Positions 36,076 to 45,385 are shown, counted from the stretch's first letter. The stretch: 64,000 nt of DNA from Nocardia inohanensis NBRC 100128 (GCF_001612945.1 NZ_BDBK01000012.1:124001-188000); one strand, 5' to 3'. Numbers and translations: made by a program. Notes: generated by a model from the letters alone, not told the origin.

Positions 36076-37608
36076 GTGACAAGAAGATCCACCCCTACCA
36101 GCACCACCGACGTCGATGTGCTGATCATCGGCGCCGGCATATCCGGCATCAGCGCCGCCTACCACCTCGCCACCCGCCGCGCCGGCACCAGCTTCGCCGT
36201 TCTCGAGGCCCGCGATTCGGTCGGCGGCACCTGGAGCCTGTTCCGGTACCCCGGTATCCGCTCGGATTCGGATATGCCGACCTATGGCTTCGGGTTCAAG
36301 CCGTGGACGCATCGCCGATCGATCGCCGAGGGACACCTGATCCTGGACTACCTGCGCGACACGGTCACGGAAAACAGCTTGGCCGAACACATCCGGCTGG
36401 GCCACCGGGTGCTCGAGGCGCGGTTCTCGACCGCGACCGGTCGCTGGAGCGTGCTGGCCGAGCGCACCGGTGGCAAGCGAACGCGGTTCAGCGCGCGATT
36501 CCTGTACCTGGGCACCGGAATCTACGACCATCGAGCCGGTTACACGCCGGACTTCGCGGGCCGCGACGAGTTCGAGGGCACGATCGTGCATCCGCAGCAT
36601 TGGCCGCAAGACCTGGACCACACCGGCAAACGGGTCGTCGTCATCGGCAGCGGGGCCACCGCGGTGACGCTGATTCCCGCGATGGCGGGCAGCGCGGCGC
36701 ACGTCACCATGTTGCAGCGGTCGCCGAGCTATGTGTTCTCGCTGCCCGCCGAGGACGCCATCGCCAACGCGCTGAACGCGGCGCTCGGCCACGACCGTGC
36801 CGCGCCGCTGATCCGGCGTAAGAACATCGCGCTCACGCGGGGTATCTACAAGGCGTGTAAGCGGTTTCCACGCCTGACACGCCGGGTGCTGATCGGATTG
36901 GTCAAGCGGCAGTTGCCCGCGCATTTCGATGTCGACACGCATTTCACGCCCCGCTACAACCCGTGGGATCAGCGGCTGTGCATGGTGCCCGGCGGGGATC
37001 TGTTCAAGACGCTCTCCACCGGACGCGCGTCGGTCGTCACCGATCGCATCGCCCGATTCACCCCGAGCGGCATCGAATTGGAGTCCGGCCAGCACCTGAC
37101 CGCCGACATCATCGTGACCGCAACGGGTTTCACCATGTCACCGCTGGGCCGGATTCGGCTCGAGGTCGACGGGCGCGAGATCGATCCGGCGGCGACCACG
37201 GTCTACAAATCGATGATGCTCTCCGAAGTGCCGAACCTGGCGTTCGTGGTGGGCTACACCAATATCTCCTGGACGCTCAAGGCGGATCTGGTCAGCGAGC
37301 ACTTCTGCCGACTGCTGGATTATATGGACGCCAACGGTTTTCAGACCGTCACGCCGGTCGCCGCCGATCCGGAGATGCCGCGCGTGCCGCTGGTGGGTGA
37401 TCTCGAGTCCGGCTATGTCCAGCGCGGCATCACCGGCTTCCCGCGCGCCGGGTCGACCGGGCCGTGGTCGGTGGAGATGGCCTACGAGCTGGACGCCCGG
37501 CGTTTGCGCGAGGGACCGGTCTCCGATCCCGCCCTGCGTTTCGACCCGGCCACATCCACTTCGTCCGTGACCTCCGCGCTCGCGACCGCGACGGGTGGCC
37601 GCCGATGA
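36076..37608 (+). CDS. EthA-like Baeyer-Villiger flavin monooxygenase
   Basis: The 510-residue flavoprotein has FAD motif GAGISGISAAYHL (about residue 19), GGTWSLFRYPGIRSDSDM, the Baeyer-Villiger fingerprint FEGTIVHPQHWP (residues 166-177) and a second nucleotide motif GSGATAVTL (191). Its sequence follows mycobacterial EthA closely in all of these and in YNPWDQRLC and WTLKADLVSE. It converts ketones to esters and may act on thioamides like EthA. GTG 36076 has AGGAG 9 nt upstream. The stop overlaps the downstream hydrolase, which could cleave the ester formed. Confidence 0.93.
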   Translation: MTRRSTPTSTTDVDVLIIGAGISGISAAYHLATRRAGTSFAVLEARDSVGGTWSLFRYPGIRSDSDMPTYGFGFKPWTHRRSIAEGHLILDYLRDTVTENSLAEHIRLGHRVLEARFSTATGRWSVLAERTGGKRTRFSARFLYLGTGIYDHRAGYTPDFAGRDEFEGTIVHPQHWPQDLDHTGKRVVVIGSGATAVTLIPAMAGSAAHVTMLQRSPSYVFSLPAEDAIANALNAALGHDRAAPLIRRKNIALTRGIYKACKRFPRLTRRVLIGLVKRQLPAHFDVDTHFTPRYNPWDQRLCMVPGGDLFKTLSTGRASVVTDRIARFTPSGIELESGQHLTADIIVTATGFTMSPLGRIRLEVDGREIDPAATTVYKSMMLSEVPNLAFVVGYTNISWTLKADLVSEHFCRLLDYMDANGFQTVTPVAADPEMPRVPLVGDLESGYVQRGITGFPRAGSTGPWSVEMAYELDARRLREGPVSDPALRFDPATSTSSVTSALATATGGRR

Positions 37609-38492
37609 GGGACATCACCTTCACCAGCCACGGAACCCGTTGCGCCGCCTGGCATCTCACCGGCGCGGGCGCGAAGTCCGGACGCCCGTGCGTGGTCATG
37701 GCGCACGGCTTCGGCGGCACCCGCGACACCGGGCTGCTCGGATACGCCGAACCCTTCGCCGCCGCCGGATACGACGTGCTGGTCTTCGATTACCGCGGCT
37801 GGGGCGACTCCGAAGGCGCTCCGCGTCAAGATGTCTCGTATCGGCGGCAGCGCGAGGACTATCACGCCGCCATCGCCGTGGCCCGGCAGCTGCCCGGCGT
37901 GGATCCCGAGCGCATCGTGCTGTGGGGAACCTCGTACGCCGGCGGTCACGCCGTCGTGGCCGCGGCGCGCGATCAGCGGATCGCCGCGATCACGGCGCTC
38001 ACGCCCGCCATGGACGGGGCCGCCACCCTCGCGCACATCCTGCATCGCGCCGGCCCCCGGCAGCTGCTGCGCGCGGCCGGACACGGACTGATCGATATCG
38101 CGCGCGCCGCCGTCGGCCGCGCACCGCATCACGTCCCGATCGTCGGCCCACCCGGATCGGCGGCCATGATGACCAGTCCCGGCGCGGTGGAGGCCGTTGT
38201 TCCGGTGGCAGGGCCGACCTGGCGCAACGAGGTGTGCGCTCGCGCGGCGCTCGAGGTCGGCTTGAACCGCCCCGGCGCCTTCGTTGGGCGACTGCGCTGC
38301 CCCGTCCTGTTCCAGATCGGCGCCATCGACAGCGTCGCGCCGCCCTGGGCCGCGCGCCGGGCCGCCGCGAAGGCCGGGTCGCTGGCCACGATTCGCGAAT
38401 ACCCGGTGGATCACTTCGACGTCTACGACGGTCCGTGGCAGCGCCGAGCGGTCGCCGATCAGCTGGAGTTTCTCGCCCGCGTCCTGCACTGA
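37605..38492 (+). CDS. alpha/beta hydrolase coupled to the monooxygenase
   Basis: The 295-residue protein has the oxyanion segment VVMAHGFGGTRDTG, DYRGWGDSEG, the nucleophile elbow GTSYAGGH and a late PVDHFDVYDG carrying the His. ATG 37605 overlaps the monooxygenase stop by 4 nt. The pair fits Baeyer-Villiger oxidation of a ketone followed by ester hydrolysis, a common route for ring or chain cleavage. The substrate is unknown. Confidence 0.9.
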   Translation: MRDITFTSHGTRCAAWHLTGAGAKSGRPCVVMAHGFGGTRDTGLLGYAEPFAAAGYDVLVFDYRGWGDSEGAPRQDVSYRRQREDYHAAIAVARQLPGVDPERIVLWGTSYAGGHAVVAAARDQRIAAITALTPAMDGAATLAHILHRAGPRQLLRAAGHGLIDIARAAVGRAPHHVPIVGPPGSAAMMTSPGAVEAVVPVAGPTWRNEVCARAALEVGLNRPGAFVGRLRCPVLFQIGAIDSVAPPWAARRAAAKAGSLATIREYPVDHFDVYDGPWQRRAVADQLEFLARVLH

Positions 38493-38505
38493 TCCGAATC
38501 GGGCT

Positions 38506-38537
38506 GGGTGGCGGCTTCTTTCCGCTGCTCGCCACCC
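38506..38537. terminator. hairpin between convergent genes
   Basis: GGGTGGCG (38506-38513) pairs with CGCCACCC (38530-38537), in the 90-bp gap between the convergent hydrolase and MFS genes. There is no T-tract, so the terminator call is tentative. Confidence 0.45.
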
Positions 38538-38582
38538 GCACGAGCGACGGCCGAATGACCGGGCTGCACTTGGATTTCGGTG

Positions 38583-39779
38583 TCATCTATCGCGGTTGAG
38601 GCGACCTGCGGCGGTGAGGGTCGCGGCCAGGATGATTGCCGCTGCGGCGGCGAGTGTGGTTGCAGGCCAGCCGAACCAGCCGACGGCGGTGGCGCCGAAG
38701 GCGGTGCCGAGGCTGCCGCCGATGAAGTAGACGATCATGTAGGCGCTGTTGAAACGGGCGGGGCCGGTGGGGTCGATGGCCAGGACGGTGCTCTGGTTGG
38801 CTACTTGGGAGGCGAAGAGGCCGGCGTCGAAGAGGCCGAGGCACAGCAGGGTTACGGGAGTGTTCGAGAGGGCGGTGGCGAGGGTTGCCGTGCTGAGGGT
38901 GGCCAGGGTGAGGCCGAAGAGGATTACGCGGCGGGGGCCGACGCGGTCGGTCCAGGTGCCCGCTACGCGAGTGGCGGCCACGCCCAGCAGGCCGGCGATG
39001 GCGTACCAGCCGATTCGTTCCGGGGAGTACGAGAACGGCGGCTGGGAGAGGGCGACGGCGAGGCCCGCCCAGATGGTGCAGAAGGCGAAGAACCACAGGG
39101 AGCCGCGGAAGGCTGCCCGGCGCAGTGCCGGGTAGTGGGCGTAGAGGGCGGGTAGGCCGCGCAGGGTGGTGAGGTAGGTCGTGGTCGCGGTGCCGGCGGC
39201 GGCGGGCAGGACCAGCCGGGTGGCCGCGGCGACGGCGAGGGCGGCGAGGGCGAAGACGAGGAGCATGCCGCGCCAGCCCATCACCTCGGCCAGCCAGCCG
39301 CCGACGATGCGGCCGGTGAGGATGCCGGCCGAAATGCCGGAGGTCACGATCCCGAGCACGGTGGCTCGGCGCCGTGGATCAGCGAATCGCCCTGCGACCG
39401 AACTCAATTGCGCTCCGATCGAGGATGCCGCCCCGATCAGTACGATCACGGTGCCGAGCTGCCATGGCGAGCGGACCGCCGCGGCAGCGGTCAAAGCCGC
39501 TGCCAGCAGCGTGAATTGCGCCGAAACGACCATGCGCGGCGCGAACCGATCGACCAGCGGCACCAGCAGGGCCAGCCCCGCCAGGTAGCCGATCGGCCCG
39601 CCCGCCAACGCCGTTCCGACGGCCGCGACCGAAGTATCGAGCGATCGAGCTACTTCGGCGATGGCCGGCTGGAGCGGATAGATGCTGGCGGTGCCGAGCG
39701 CGGCCGCGAGCGCCATGAACCATACGACTGGAGTCCGGAGCACCGTGACACGGGTTTTCGGAATAAGGTCGAGTTCCAT
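38583..39779 (-). CDS. MFS transporter
   Basis: The 398-residue protein has about twelve hydrophobic segments, with DRFAPR in the 2-3 loop and DRVGPRRVILFG in the 8-9 loop. It resembles the drug/metabolite efflux branch of the major facilitator superfamily (compare YnfM/AraJ-type proteins). ATG 39779 is chosen because the first membrane segment follows closely. Two direct repeats with dyad symmetry lie 40-61 and 158-179 bp upstream of the start, suggesting a repressor whose gene is not adjacent. Confidence 0.88.
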   Translation of the reverse strand: MELDLIPKTRVTVLRTPVVWFMALAAALGTASIYPLQPAIAEVARSLDTSVAAVGTALAGGPIGYLAGLALLVPLVDRFAPRMVVSAQFTLLAAALTAAAAVRSPWQLGTVIVLIGAASSIGAQLSSVAGRFADPRRRATVLGIVTSGISAGILTGRIVGGWLAEVMGWRGMLLVFALAALAVAAATRLVLPAAAGTATTTYLTTLRGLPALYAHYPALRRAAFRGSLWFFAFCTIWAGLAVALSQPPFSYSPERIGWYAIAGLLGVAATRVAGTWTDRVGPRRVILFGLTLATLSTATLATALSNTPVTLLCLGLFDAGLFASQVANQSTVLAIDPTGPARFNSAYMIVYFIGGSLGTAFGATAVGWFGWPATTLAAAAAIILAATLTAAGRLNRDR

Positions 39780-39818
39780 GCCACCCACGGTAGGAATGCC
39801 ACCACCCCACTTCTGGCG

Positions 39819-39840
39819 GGAATCGGACGGCATAAGTCCG
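39819..39840. promoter_or_regulatory. operator-like repeat 1 upstream of MFS gene
   Basis: GGAAT followed by the dyad CGGAC-GGCATAA-GTCCG (39824-39840). The same 22-bp sequence recurs at 39937-39958 with 19 matching positions. Confidence 0.6.
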
Positions 39841-39936
39841 CCGGGTGGCAGGCACCGATTGGAACCGGCGCGGCCCCATCACGGGCTGGTGATGGCGCGG
39901 ACCGCCCGCAGCCACCGCCGGCACGCGGCGATGGCT

Positions 39937-39958
39937 GGAATCGGACGGTATCGGTCCG
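39937..39958. promoter_or_regulatory. operator-like repeat 2 upstream of MFS gene
   Basis: GGAAT followed by the dyad CGGAC-GGTATCG-GTCCG. It is a second copy of the element at 39819-39840, spaced 118 bp apart, which would allow looping by a dimer or tetramer repressor. Confidence 0.6.
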
Positions 39959-39967
39959 CGACTGGGC

Positions 39968-41737
39968 TCAGTGCCGTCGCGGATCGTTGCAGCGCGAGTC
40001 CCAGGCGGCCGGCAGGTCCGCGGAAAGGACCGGTGCGGCCAGGATTTCGTCGCTGAAACCGAAGGCGTCGAGCAGGCTCGGCAGGTGCCCGGCCAGGTTG
40101 TCGATGGCTTGGCGCAGCTGCTGCTTGATCGATTGCGCGGCGGCGATATCGAGCAGGCCGTGGGTGAGGTACCACGCGACGTGCTGGTCGAGGTAGTGCA
40201 GCGCGTAAACGTCACGGACAGCGGCGATCTCGGGATGGTCGGCGTGCTGGTGCAGCAGTTGCAGGGCGTCTTCGGCGCAGTACGCTTCGGCGAGGCTCAG
40301 CGCTTCCGGGATGATGGCCAGCCGGTCCGCGAGGTCCGGTGAGGCCAGGAACTGTTGCGCCTCTTGCACGATGGTCAGGGTGCGTGCGTTGAGCAGGCCC
40401 AGCCGGTCCACGGGATCGGCGGGGTCGTGCAGGCCCGGTTCCGGAACCGGCTTGCCCGCAAGGTATTTCGCCAGCACTCGCCCGGCGACGGAGCCGAGTA
40501 CATGGCAGTCGCCCTCACCAGTGATGGCCGCGTGGCAGACGCCCAGGTAGTCGGCGACGCGGTTGGCGCTGAACATGCCCTGCGCGCCCATCTTGATGCG
40601 GCAGTGGGTCACCGTGTCCAGGGCGTGCAGCTGGATGAAGTGCTTGGCCAGCATCACCGACACCACGGTGTCGCGATCGGTCAGATCGCTGTTGGCGAGC
40701 TTGGTCTTGATCGAGTTCCCGTAGATCGTCCGGGTGACGGTGCCCGCCAGGTCGGTGAGCAGGGTGTCGCGCACGTGCGGGACCTCGAGCATGAGCGGGG
40801 CGTCGGTGGGCGTCAACGGCACCACCCGCTTGGCCGCGTAGCTCAACGCGATGTAGAGCGAGGCGCGCGCCGCGGCGTTCAGGCAGGACGAGAGCGCCAG
40901 GCGCCCGACGGTGAGCTGGCTGATGGCCGAGGCGAATCCGCGCTTGCGGCTGTTCTCGTCCCGCCAGGTCAGCACGCCGTTGTCGTCGATGGTGGCGAGG
41001 TCATTGCTCAACCAGGCGCTGCGGTCGACACGCAGGCCGTCGAAGCTGATCACCGAGTTGTCCATGATCACCAGCGGCTGATGGTCGAGCTGGGTGATCG
41101 TCACCCCCGGCGCCGCCGCACCGTCCGCGCCGCGTAGTCGCGCCGCGAACAGATGCACACCCTGATCCACCCCGGCCGCGTCGATGAACCGCGCCCCGAC
41201 CACGCACACCCGCGAGACCGGAATACCGACGCTGGGCATGAACTTGCGCGCCCGCGGGTTCGGGGTGTCGATCACGAACCCGTCCCCGTCCCAGGTCGCC
41301 CGGGTCTGCATGAACTGGATATTGGACCCGCACCCGTACTCGGTCAGCAGCATCACCCCGATGCTGGTGGCGTCGTCCAGATCCGCCAGATACGGTGCGG
41401 CCGAACCGGAATCGGTCAGCGTCGCCAAGCTGCCGGAGGCCAGGTTGTAATGCCCGGAGATCAGCGGGATCAGATCCGTCGCCAGCACCGCCGACCAGTC
41501 GAAGACCGCGAACAACTCGGGCAGGTCGGTGGCGACCGCCTGGGTGCTGCCGATCTCCTTGACCAGATACCGCAGCTGGTCGTACGCGTTCTCGCGCCGC
41601 TGTTCCTGGCTTTGCTGCTCCGTGACGGCGTAGTCCGGGTTGCTCAAGACCTGCTGCAACTTCTGGTGGAACTCCGAGCTCCCGTGCCGAAGCAACTCGG
41701 CCAGAGATCTGGTGTCCTCGGACCCGTGCGTAACCAT
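39968..41737 (-). CDS. acyl-CoA oxidase/dehydrogenase-like flavoprotein
   Basis: The 589-residue protein is in the size range of acyl-CoA oxidases rather than of 380-residue dehydrogenases. It has LLTEYGCGSNIQFMQT, equivalent to the TExGxGSN flavin-contact motif, IKMGAQGMFSANRV, and ITGEGDCHVL in the place where oxidases have the catalytic Glu (EGD). AGGAGG precedes ATG 41737. It is next to two unusual P450 genes and a terpene synthase; desaturation or oxidation of a terpenoid or acyl precursor is conceivable but unproven. Confidence 0.82.
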   Translation of the reverse strand: MVTHGSEDTRSLAELLRHGSSEFHQKLQQVLSNPDYAVTEQQSQEQRRENAYDQLRYLVKEIGSTQAVATDLPELFAVFDWSAVLATDLIPLISGHYNLASGSLATLTDSGSAAPYLADLDDATSIGVMLLTEYGCGSNIQFMQTRATWDGDGFVIDTPNPRARKFMPSVGIPVSRVCVVGARFIDAAGVDQGVHLFAARLRGADGAAAPGVTITQLDHQPLVIMDNSVISFDGLRVDRSAWLSNDLATIDDNGVLTWRDENSRKRGFASAISQLTVGRLALSSCLNAAARASLYIALSYAAKRVVPLTPTDAPLMLEVPHVRDTLLTDLAGTVTRTIYGNSIKTKLANSDLTDRDTVVSVMLAKHFIQLHALDTVTHCRIKMGAQGMFSANRVADYLGVCHAAITGEGDCHVLGSVAGRVLAKYLAGKPVPEPGLHDPADPVDRLGLLNARTLTIVQEAQQFLASPDLADRLAIIPEALSLAEAYCAEDALQLLHQHADHPEIAAVRDVYALHYLDQHVAWYLTHGLLDIAAAQSIKQQLRQAIDNLAGHLPSLLDAFGFSDEILAAPVLSADLPAAWDSRCNDPRRH

Positions 41738-41858
41738 AACCGCCTCCTACTCATTCACATCCCAGCGGCGACTCGTCCGCCGGTGGGCAACGAGGCGGTA
41801 GCTGGTAGCGCCGATATGTGTCTTACGTTGCCGTGGTGTTGCCTTCGGCTGAAAAGAC

Positions 41859-41884
41859 ACGAATTGTATTGTTACACAATTCGT
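41859..41884. promoter_or_regulatory. AT-rich inverted repeat upstream of the acyl-CoA-oxidase-like gene
   Basis: Arms ACGAATTGT (41859-41867) and ACAATTCGT (41876-41884) flank 8 bases. Within it, TTGTATTGTTACACAAT (41864-41880) resembles a sequence in the P450 divergent promoter at 43346. On the minus strand the hairpin is followed by GTCTTTT, so a terminator for the P450 gene is an alternative reading. Confidence 0.55.
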
Positions 41885-41971
41885 CTCGACGCTCATTGTG
41901 AACGATGACGAACAGCTCGTGAACGAAGCGCTCGAAGCTGTTGAGCGGCTACGGATCCGGGCCGTTCCCAG

Positions 41972-43225
41972 CTACACCACGGGGAACGGGCGAGCGGGCG
42001 GGAAGACCACGGGCAACTCCGTCAACGCCCGGTGGAACGGGCCGGGCCGCCACACGAGCTCCTGCGGGGCAACCGCCAGCTCGATGTCGGGCAGCAGATC
42101 GAACAGCTGGTCGATGACATCCTGTGCCAACAGGATCCCGTACGGCCGCGCGTGCGCGGGGCAGGCGTGATCCCCGGAGCTGAACGCCAGATTCCAGCCG
42201 TTGTCCAAGGATTCGCCCTGCTTCAACTCGGGATCGGTATTGCAGGCCGCCATGCTGATGATCACCGGCTGATGCGCCGGCAGCCACACGCTGTCGATCA
42301 GGGTGGGCTGGCGCGGATAGGTGATGCAGTAGTTCGCCATCGGCGGGTCGGTTGCCAGCCGCTCGTCGATGGCGATGCTGGTCGGCAGCGGCACCCCGTG
42401 CACGGTGCTGGTGAAGCGGCTGTCGGTGAGCATCAGCAGCAGCGTGTTGGCGATCAGGTTCAGCGGCGGTTCCACCCCGGCCGCGAACAGCAGCACCAGC
42501 TGATGCACCATCTCCTCGTCGGTCAGCCGGGCGGGATGCTGCACCAGCCGGGTGACGACGTCGTCGGCCGGGTGCGCCCGCTTGAGGGCGGTGAGATCGA
42601 GCAGCGCCTCGCCCATCTGCGCGTTCACCGTCGCGGTGTCCACGCCGTCGAACATGGCGGCGCTCGCGGCGGCCACCCGCTCACCGATCTCCGGCGGGCA
42701 GCCCAGGATCTGGCAGAACACCGAGAAGACCAGCGGCAGCGCGTACTGGTTCAGCACGTCGGCCCGGCCGTCGGCGCAGAAGGCGTTGGCCACCGGAATC
42801 GCGGAGCGCTCCACCATGCTTCGCACCGAGTGCACATTGATGCCGGCCAGGGCGTCGTTGATGGTCTTGCGATAGCGCGCGTGCTCGGCGCCGCTGGTGC
42901 GGATGGCGTTGGGCCGGTACTCGACCATCGGCAGGATCGGCATATCGGCCGGCACGGTCCGCTGCCAGATGCTCGGATCGGCGGGAAAGTGGTCGGAGTC
43001 GTTGAGGATCCGCACCGCGGTCGCGTATCTGATCACGAGGGTGGCGGGCACGCCGGGCCAGATCTCCACCGGCACCAGCGAACCGTAGTCGCGCCGCATC
43101 CGGCGGTAGGCCCCGTGTGGATCGGCGGCGAATTCCGGGCTGTAGATCGGGATTCGAGGACCTAGACCCTCGATCGGCGATTTCGAGCTGACGGTAGCAC
43201 CCTGATACGCGTGCTGCGGATCCAC
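41972..43225 (-). CDS. non-canonical cytochrome P450 (no ExxR arginine), CYP157-like
   Basis: The 417-residue protein has a heme-ligand region LAFSSGDHACPAHARPYG with Cys355 and a C-helix HARYR (residues 115-119). In the K-helix, the place of the ExxR motif reads E288-R-L-A291, so the Arg is missing, and the I-helix reads AAGVEPP (249-254), without the Thr that delivers protons. Loss of ExxR is known from the actinobacterial CYP157 family. GTG 43225 has AAGGAG 5 nt upstream. It is a paralogue of the divergent gene at 43453. The catalytic role is open: it may use unusual chemistry or be a non-oxygenase. Confidence 0.88.
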   Translation of the reverse strand: MDPQHAYQGATVSSKSPIEGLGPRIPIYSPEFAADPHGAYRRMRRDYGSLVPVEIWPGVPATLVIRYATAVRILNDSDHFPADPSIWQRTVPADMPILPMVEYRPNAIRTSGAEHARYRKTINDALAGINVHSVRSMVERSAIPVANAFCADGRADVLNQYALPLVFSVFCQILGCPPEIGERVAAASAAMFDGVDTATVNAQMGEALLDLTALKRAHPADDVVTRLVQHPARLTDEEMVHQLVLLFAAGVEPPLNLIANTLLLMLTDSRFTSTVHGVPLPTSIAIDERLATDPPMANYCITYPRQPTLIDSVWLPAHQPVIISMAACNTDPELKQGESLDNGWNLAFSSGDHACPAHARPYGILLAQDVIDQLFDLLPDIELAVAPQELVWRPGPFHRALTELPVVFPPARPFPVV

Positions 43226-43345
43226 GTGGTCTCCTTGAAATCGGCTGCGGCGGAATGTTACCCAAGCCCACCCGCGCGCGCAGCCCCGGTCCCCCACTGT
43301 TCGCTGCCGAGTGTGCCCGGCGACTGCTGCCGGCCGCGGATCGAG

Positions 43346-43362
43346 TTGTGCTGCGACACAAT
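43346..43362. promoter_or_regulatory. operator-like dyad in the divergent P450 promoter
   Basis: TTGTGCTGCGACACAAT contains the inverted repeat TTGTG/CACAA. It agrees at 13 of 17 positions with the sequence at 41864-41880. It sits in the 227-bp region between the two P450 starts and could control both. Confidence 0.5.
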
Positions 43363-43452
43363 CCCCGAGTAGATACGGTATTTGCGGGTATGCTGAAAAT
43401 TGCTCTGGGCCAACGTAAGTAACTTGCCGACGCAGACGTTTGGGGGATCATC

Positions 43453-44730
43453 GTGACCACCTCGCACCCGCCGGAAGCCTCGGACTGGTTCACCACCCAG
43501 TCCTACGGGCCCGGGTTCGGCGGTGAGGATCTACGACCCATGTACACCGGCGATTTCGCCACCGACCCGCATGCCGCCTATGCGCGCTGGCGCAGCGTGC
43601 ACGGACCGCTGGTGCCGGTCGAACTGGCGCCGGGTGTGCCCGCCACCCTGGTCATCGGTTACGCCACAGCATTGCGCATTCTGAGCGATCCGGAGCACTT
43701 TCCGGCCGATCCGCGCCGCTGGCAGTCCACCGTGCCGGCGGGCTGCCCCATCCTGCCGATGATGGAGTGGCGGCCGAATGCCCTGCGCAGCAGCGGATAC
43801 GAGCACACCCGCTACCGCATGGCCAATGTCGCCGCGCTCGACGCCGTCGATCTGCACGGGCTGCGCGCGGTGGTCGAACGCATCGCGATACCCCTGATCA
43901 ACGGGTTCTGCGGCGGCGAGGCGCCCGGTACGACGGTCGCCGCGGACCTGCTCGGGCAGTACATCTATCCGCTGGTCTATCGGGTACTGGCCTTCGTCCT
44001 GGGCTTCGAGGCCGATACCAACGAACAGGTCGGCGCCGGCATGGCGATGATGTTTGACGCCGCCGGCGAGGCCGGCCAGGGCGCGGCCATCATGTCCGCC
44101 GCGATGGACGAGCACATCACGCGCCGCCGCGCCCGTCCCGGCAACGACGTCACCTCCCACCTCATCGCGGCCGGCGACCTGAGCACCGACGAACTCGTGC
44201 ATCAGCTGGTCACGCTGCACGGGGCGGGCAGCGAACCGCTGGTGCACCTGATCTCCAACACCCTGTTGCTGATGATGACCGACCGGCGTTTCGCCGGCGA
44301 CCTGATCAGCGGCAGCCTCTCCACCCGCGACGCGCTGGACGAGGTGCTGTTCAGTAATCCGCCGCTGGCCAATTACTGCATCACCTATCCGCCGCAGCCG
44401 ATCCTGATCGACGGCGTCTGGCTGCCCGCCCATCAGCCGGTGGTGATCAGCATGGCCGGCTGCAATGCCGACCCCGCCATCCACTCCAACCGCGACGTGC
44501 GCTCGGGCAACCGCTCGCATCTGGCGTGGAGCGCCGGACCGCATCAGTGCCCCGCGCGGCAGCTCGGCTACCAGGTCGCCATGGATGCCATCGACACCCT
44601 GCTCGATGCCCTGCCCGATATCGAATTGGCCGTCACCCCGGCCGAATTGGTGTGGCGGCCGGGCCCGTTCCACCGCGCCCTCGAATCGCTGCCCGTCGAG
44701 TTCCCGGCGGCAGCTCCCCTGGCGCTGTAG
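43453..44730 (+). CDS. non-canonical cytochrome P450 (no ExxR arginine), paralogue
   Basis: The 425-residue protein is related throughout to the divergent P450: both share PxEH/DHFPADP, ANYCITYPxQPxLID, VWLPAHQP and VWRPGPFHRAL. The heme loop is WSAGPHQCPARQLG with Cys366; the usual Phe of the heme loop is Trp. The K-helix reads E297-V-L-F300, so ExxR is lost, and the I-helix reads GAGSEPL, without Thr. It is followed by a convergent ABM-like gene. Two such enzymes in head-to-head arrangement suggest a common substrate. Confidence 0.88.
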   Translation: MTTSHPPEASDWFTTQSYGPGFGGEDLRPMYTGDFATDPHAAYARWRSVHGPLVPVELAPGVPATLVIGYATALRILSDPEHFPADPRRWQSTVPAGCPILPMMEWRPNALRSSGYEHTRYRMANVAALDAVDLHGLRAVVERIAIPLINGFCGGEAPGTTVAADLLGQYIYPLVYRVLAFVLGFEADTNEQVGAGMAMMFDAAGEAGQGAAIMSAAMDEHITRRRARPGNDVTSHLIAAGDLSTDELVHQLVTLHGAGSEPLVHLISNTLLLMMTDRRFAGDLISGSLSTRDALDEVLFSNPPLANYCITYPPQPILIDGVWLPAHQPVVISMAGCNADPAIHSNRDVRSGNRSHLAWSAGPHQCPARQLGYQVAMDAIDTLLDALPDIELAVTPAELVWRPGPFHRALESLPVEFPAAAPLAL

Positions 44731-44758
44731 GCGGCGCCGTCGTCGCGGCAGCGCCGCC
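44730..44758. terminator. GC-rich hairpin between convergent genes
   Basis: GGCGGCGC (44730-44737) pairs with GCGCCGCC (44751-44758) between the convergent P450 and ABM-like genes. No T-tract follows; a bidirectional terminator is likely only by position. Confidence 0.5.
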
Positions 44759-44764
44759 GCGCGG

Positions 44765-45385
44765 TCACACCAGTTCGGGTACCCGCAGATGCGCGAGTGC
44801 CAGTTCGAATTCGCAGACCTCGACCATGTCGACCCCGGCCCGCTGGGTGGCCTGTTCGCGGAGGGTGCGGGCCTGTTCCCGGTTGCGGTGCATCGCTTCG
44901 GCGCTGTCGAAGGTGGCGCACGCGACGCCGTAGCCGGATTCCCGGTCGACCAGCAAGCTCGCGCTACAGAAACCTTCGAGGGCTTCCATACCGGGCAGCG
45001 AATTCGCCTTGAAGCCTTCGATCGCCGCATCGAGCCGCTGCGGATCGGCCTTGACCCAGACCGCACGCGCGCACGCGCCGGGAGCGGTGCGGTGATCGCG
45101 ATGCAGCACCGCGATATCCCACTCCTCGACCTGCCCGCTGCCGCCGAACATCTCGGCCGCGTGCTCCCGCATGCCACGAACCCGTTCCGCGCTGTCGCGC
45201 ATCATCTCCGCGGACTCCCACGCGGTGGTCACGATGCACCGGCCCGACTCCCGGTCGACCAGCAGCGACAGCCCGACGAAGCCGGAGATGTCCTCCAGCG
45301 CGGGCAGGATCTCGTCACGAACATGCGCGATTCCGGCGTCGATGGCGGCCAGCCGCGCGTGAATAGTGGTAGAGCGTGCGAACAC
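44765..45385 (-). CDS. tandem ABM-like (antibiotic biosynthesis monooxygenase) protein
   Basis: The 206-residue protein is built of two repeated halves. Each half contains SLLVDRESG, followed by TAWESAEMMRDSAERVRGMRE in the first and ATFDSAEAMHRNREQARTLRE in the second. This is the dimeric alpha/beta-barrel pattern of ABM-like proteins, here as a fused dimer. Such proteins oxidise aromatic polyketides without cofactor, degrade heme, or act only as stress proteins. GTG 45385 has AGGAGG 6 nt upstream. It is divergent from the terpene synthase, with a palindrome between them. Confidence 0.75.
   Translation of the reverse strand: MFARSTTIHARLAAIDAGIAHVRDEILPALEDISGFVGLSLLVDRESGRCIVTTAWESAEMMRDSAERVRGMREHAAEMFGGSGQVEEWDIAVLHRDHRTAPGACARAVWVKADPQRLDAAIEGFKANSLPGMEALEGFCSASLLVDRESGYGVACATFDSAEAMHRNREQARTLREQATQRAGVDMVEVCEFELALAHLRVPELV

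Noticed and set aside
41972..44730. A conservon (cvn) linked P450 locus
   Set aside because: CYP157-like P450s are often conservon members, but no roadblock, DUF742 or small GTPase genes are present in the window.
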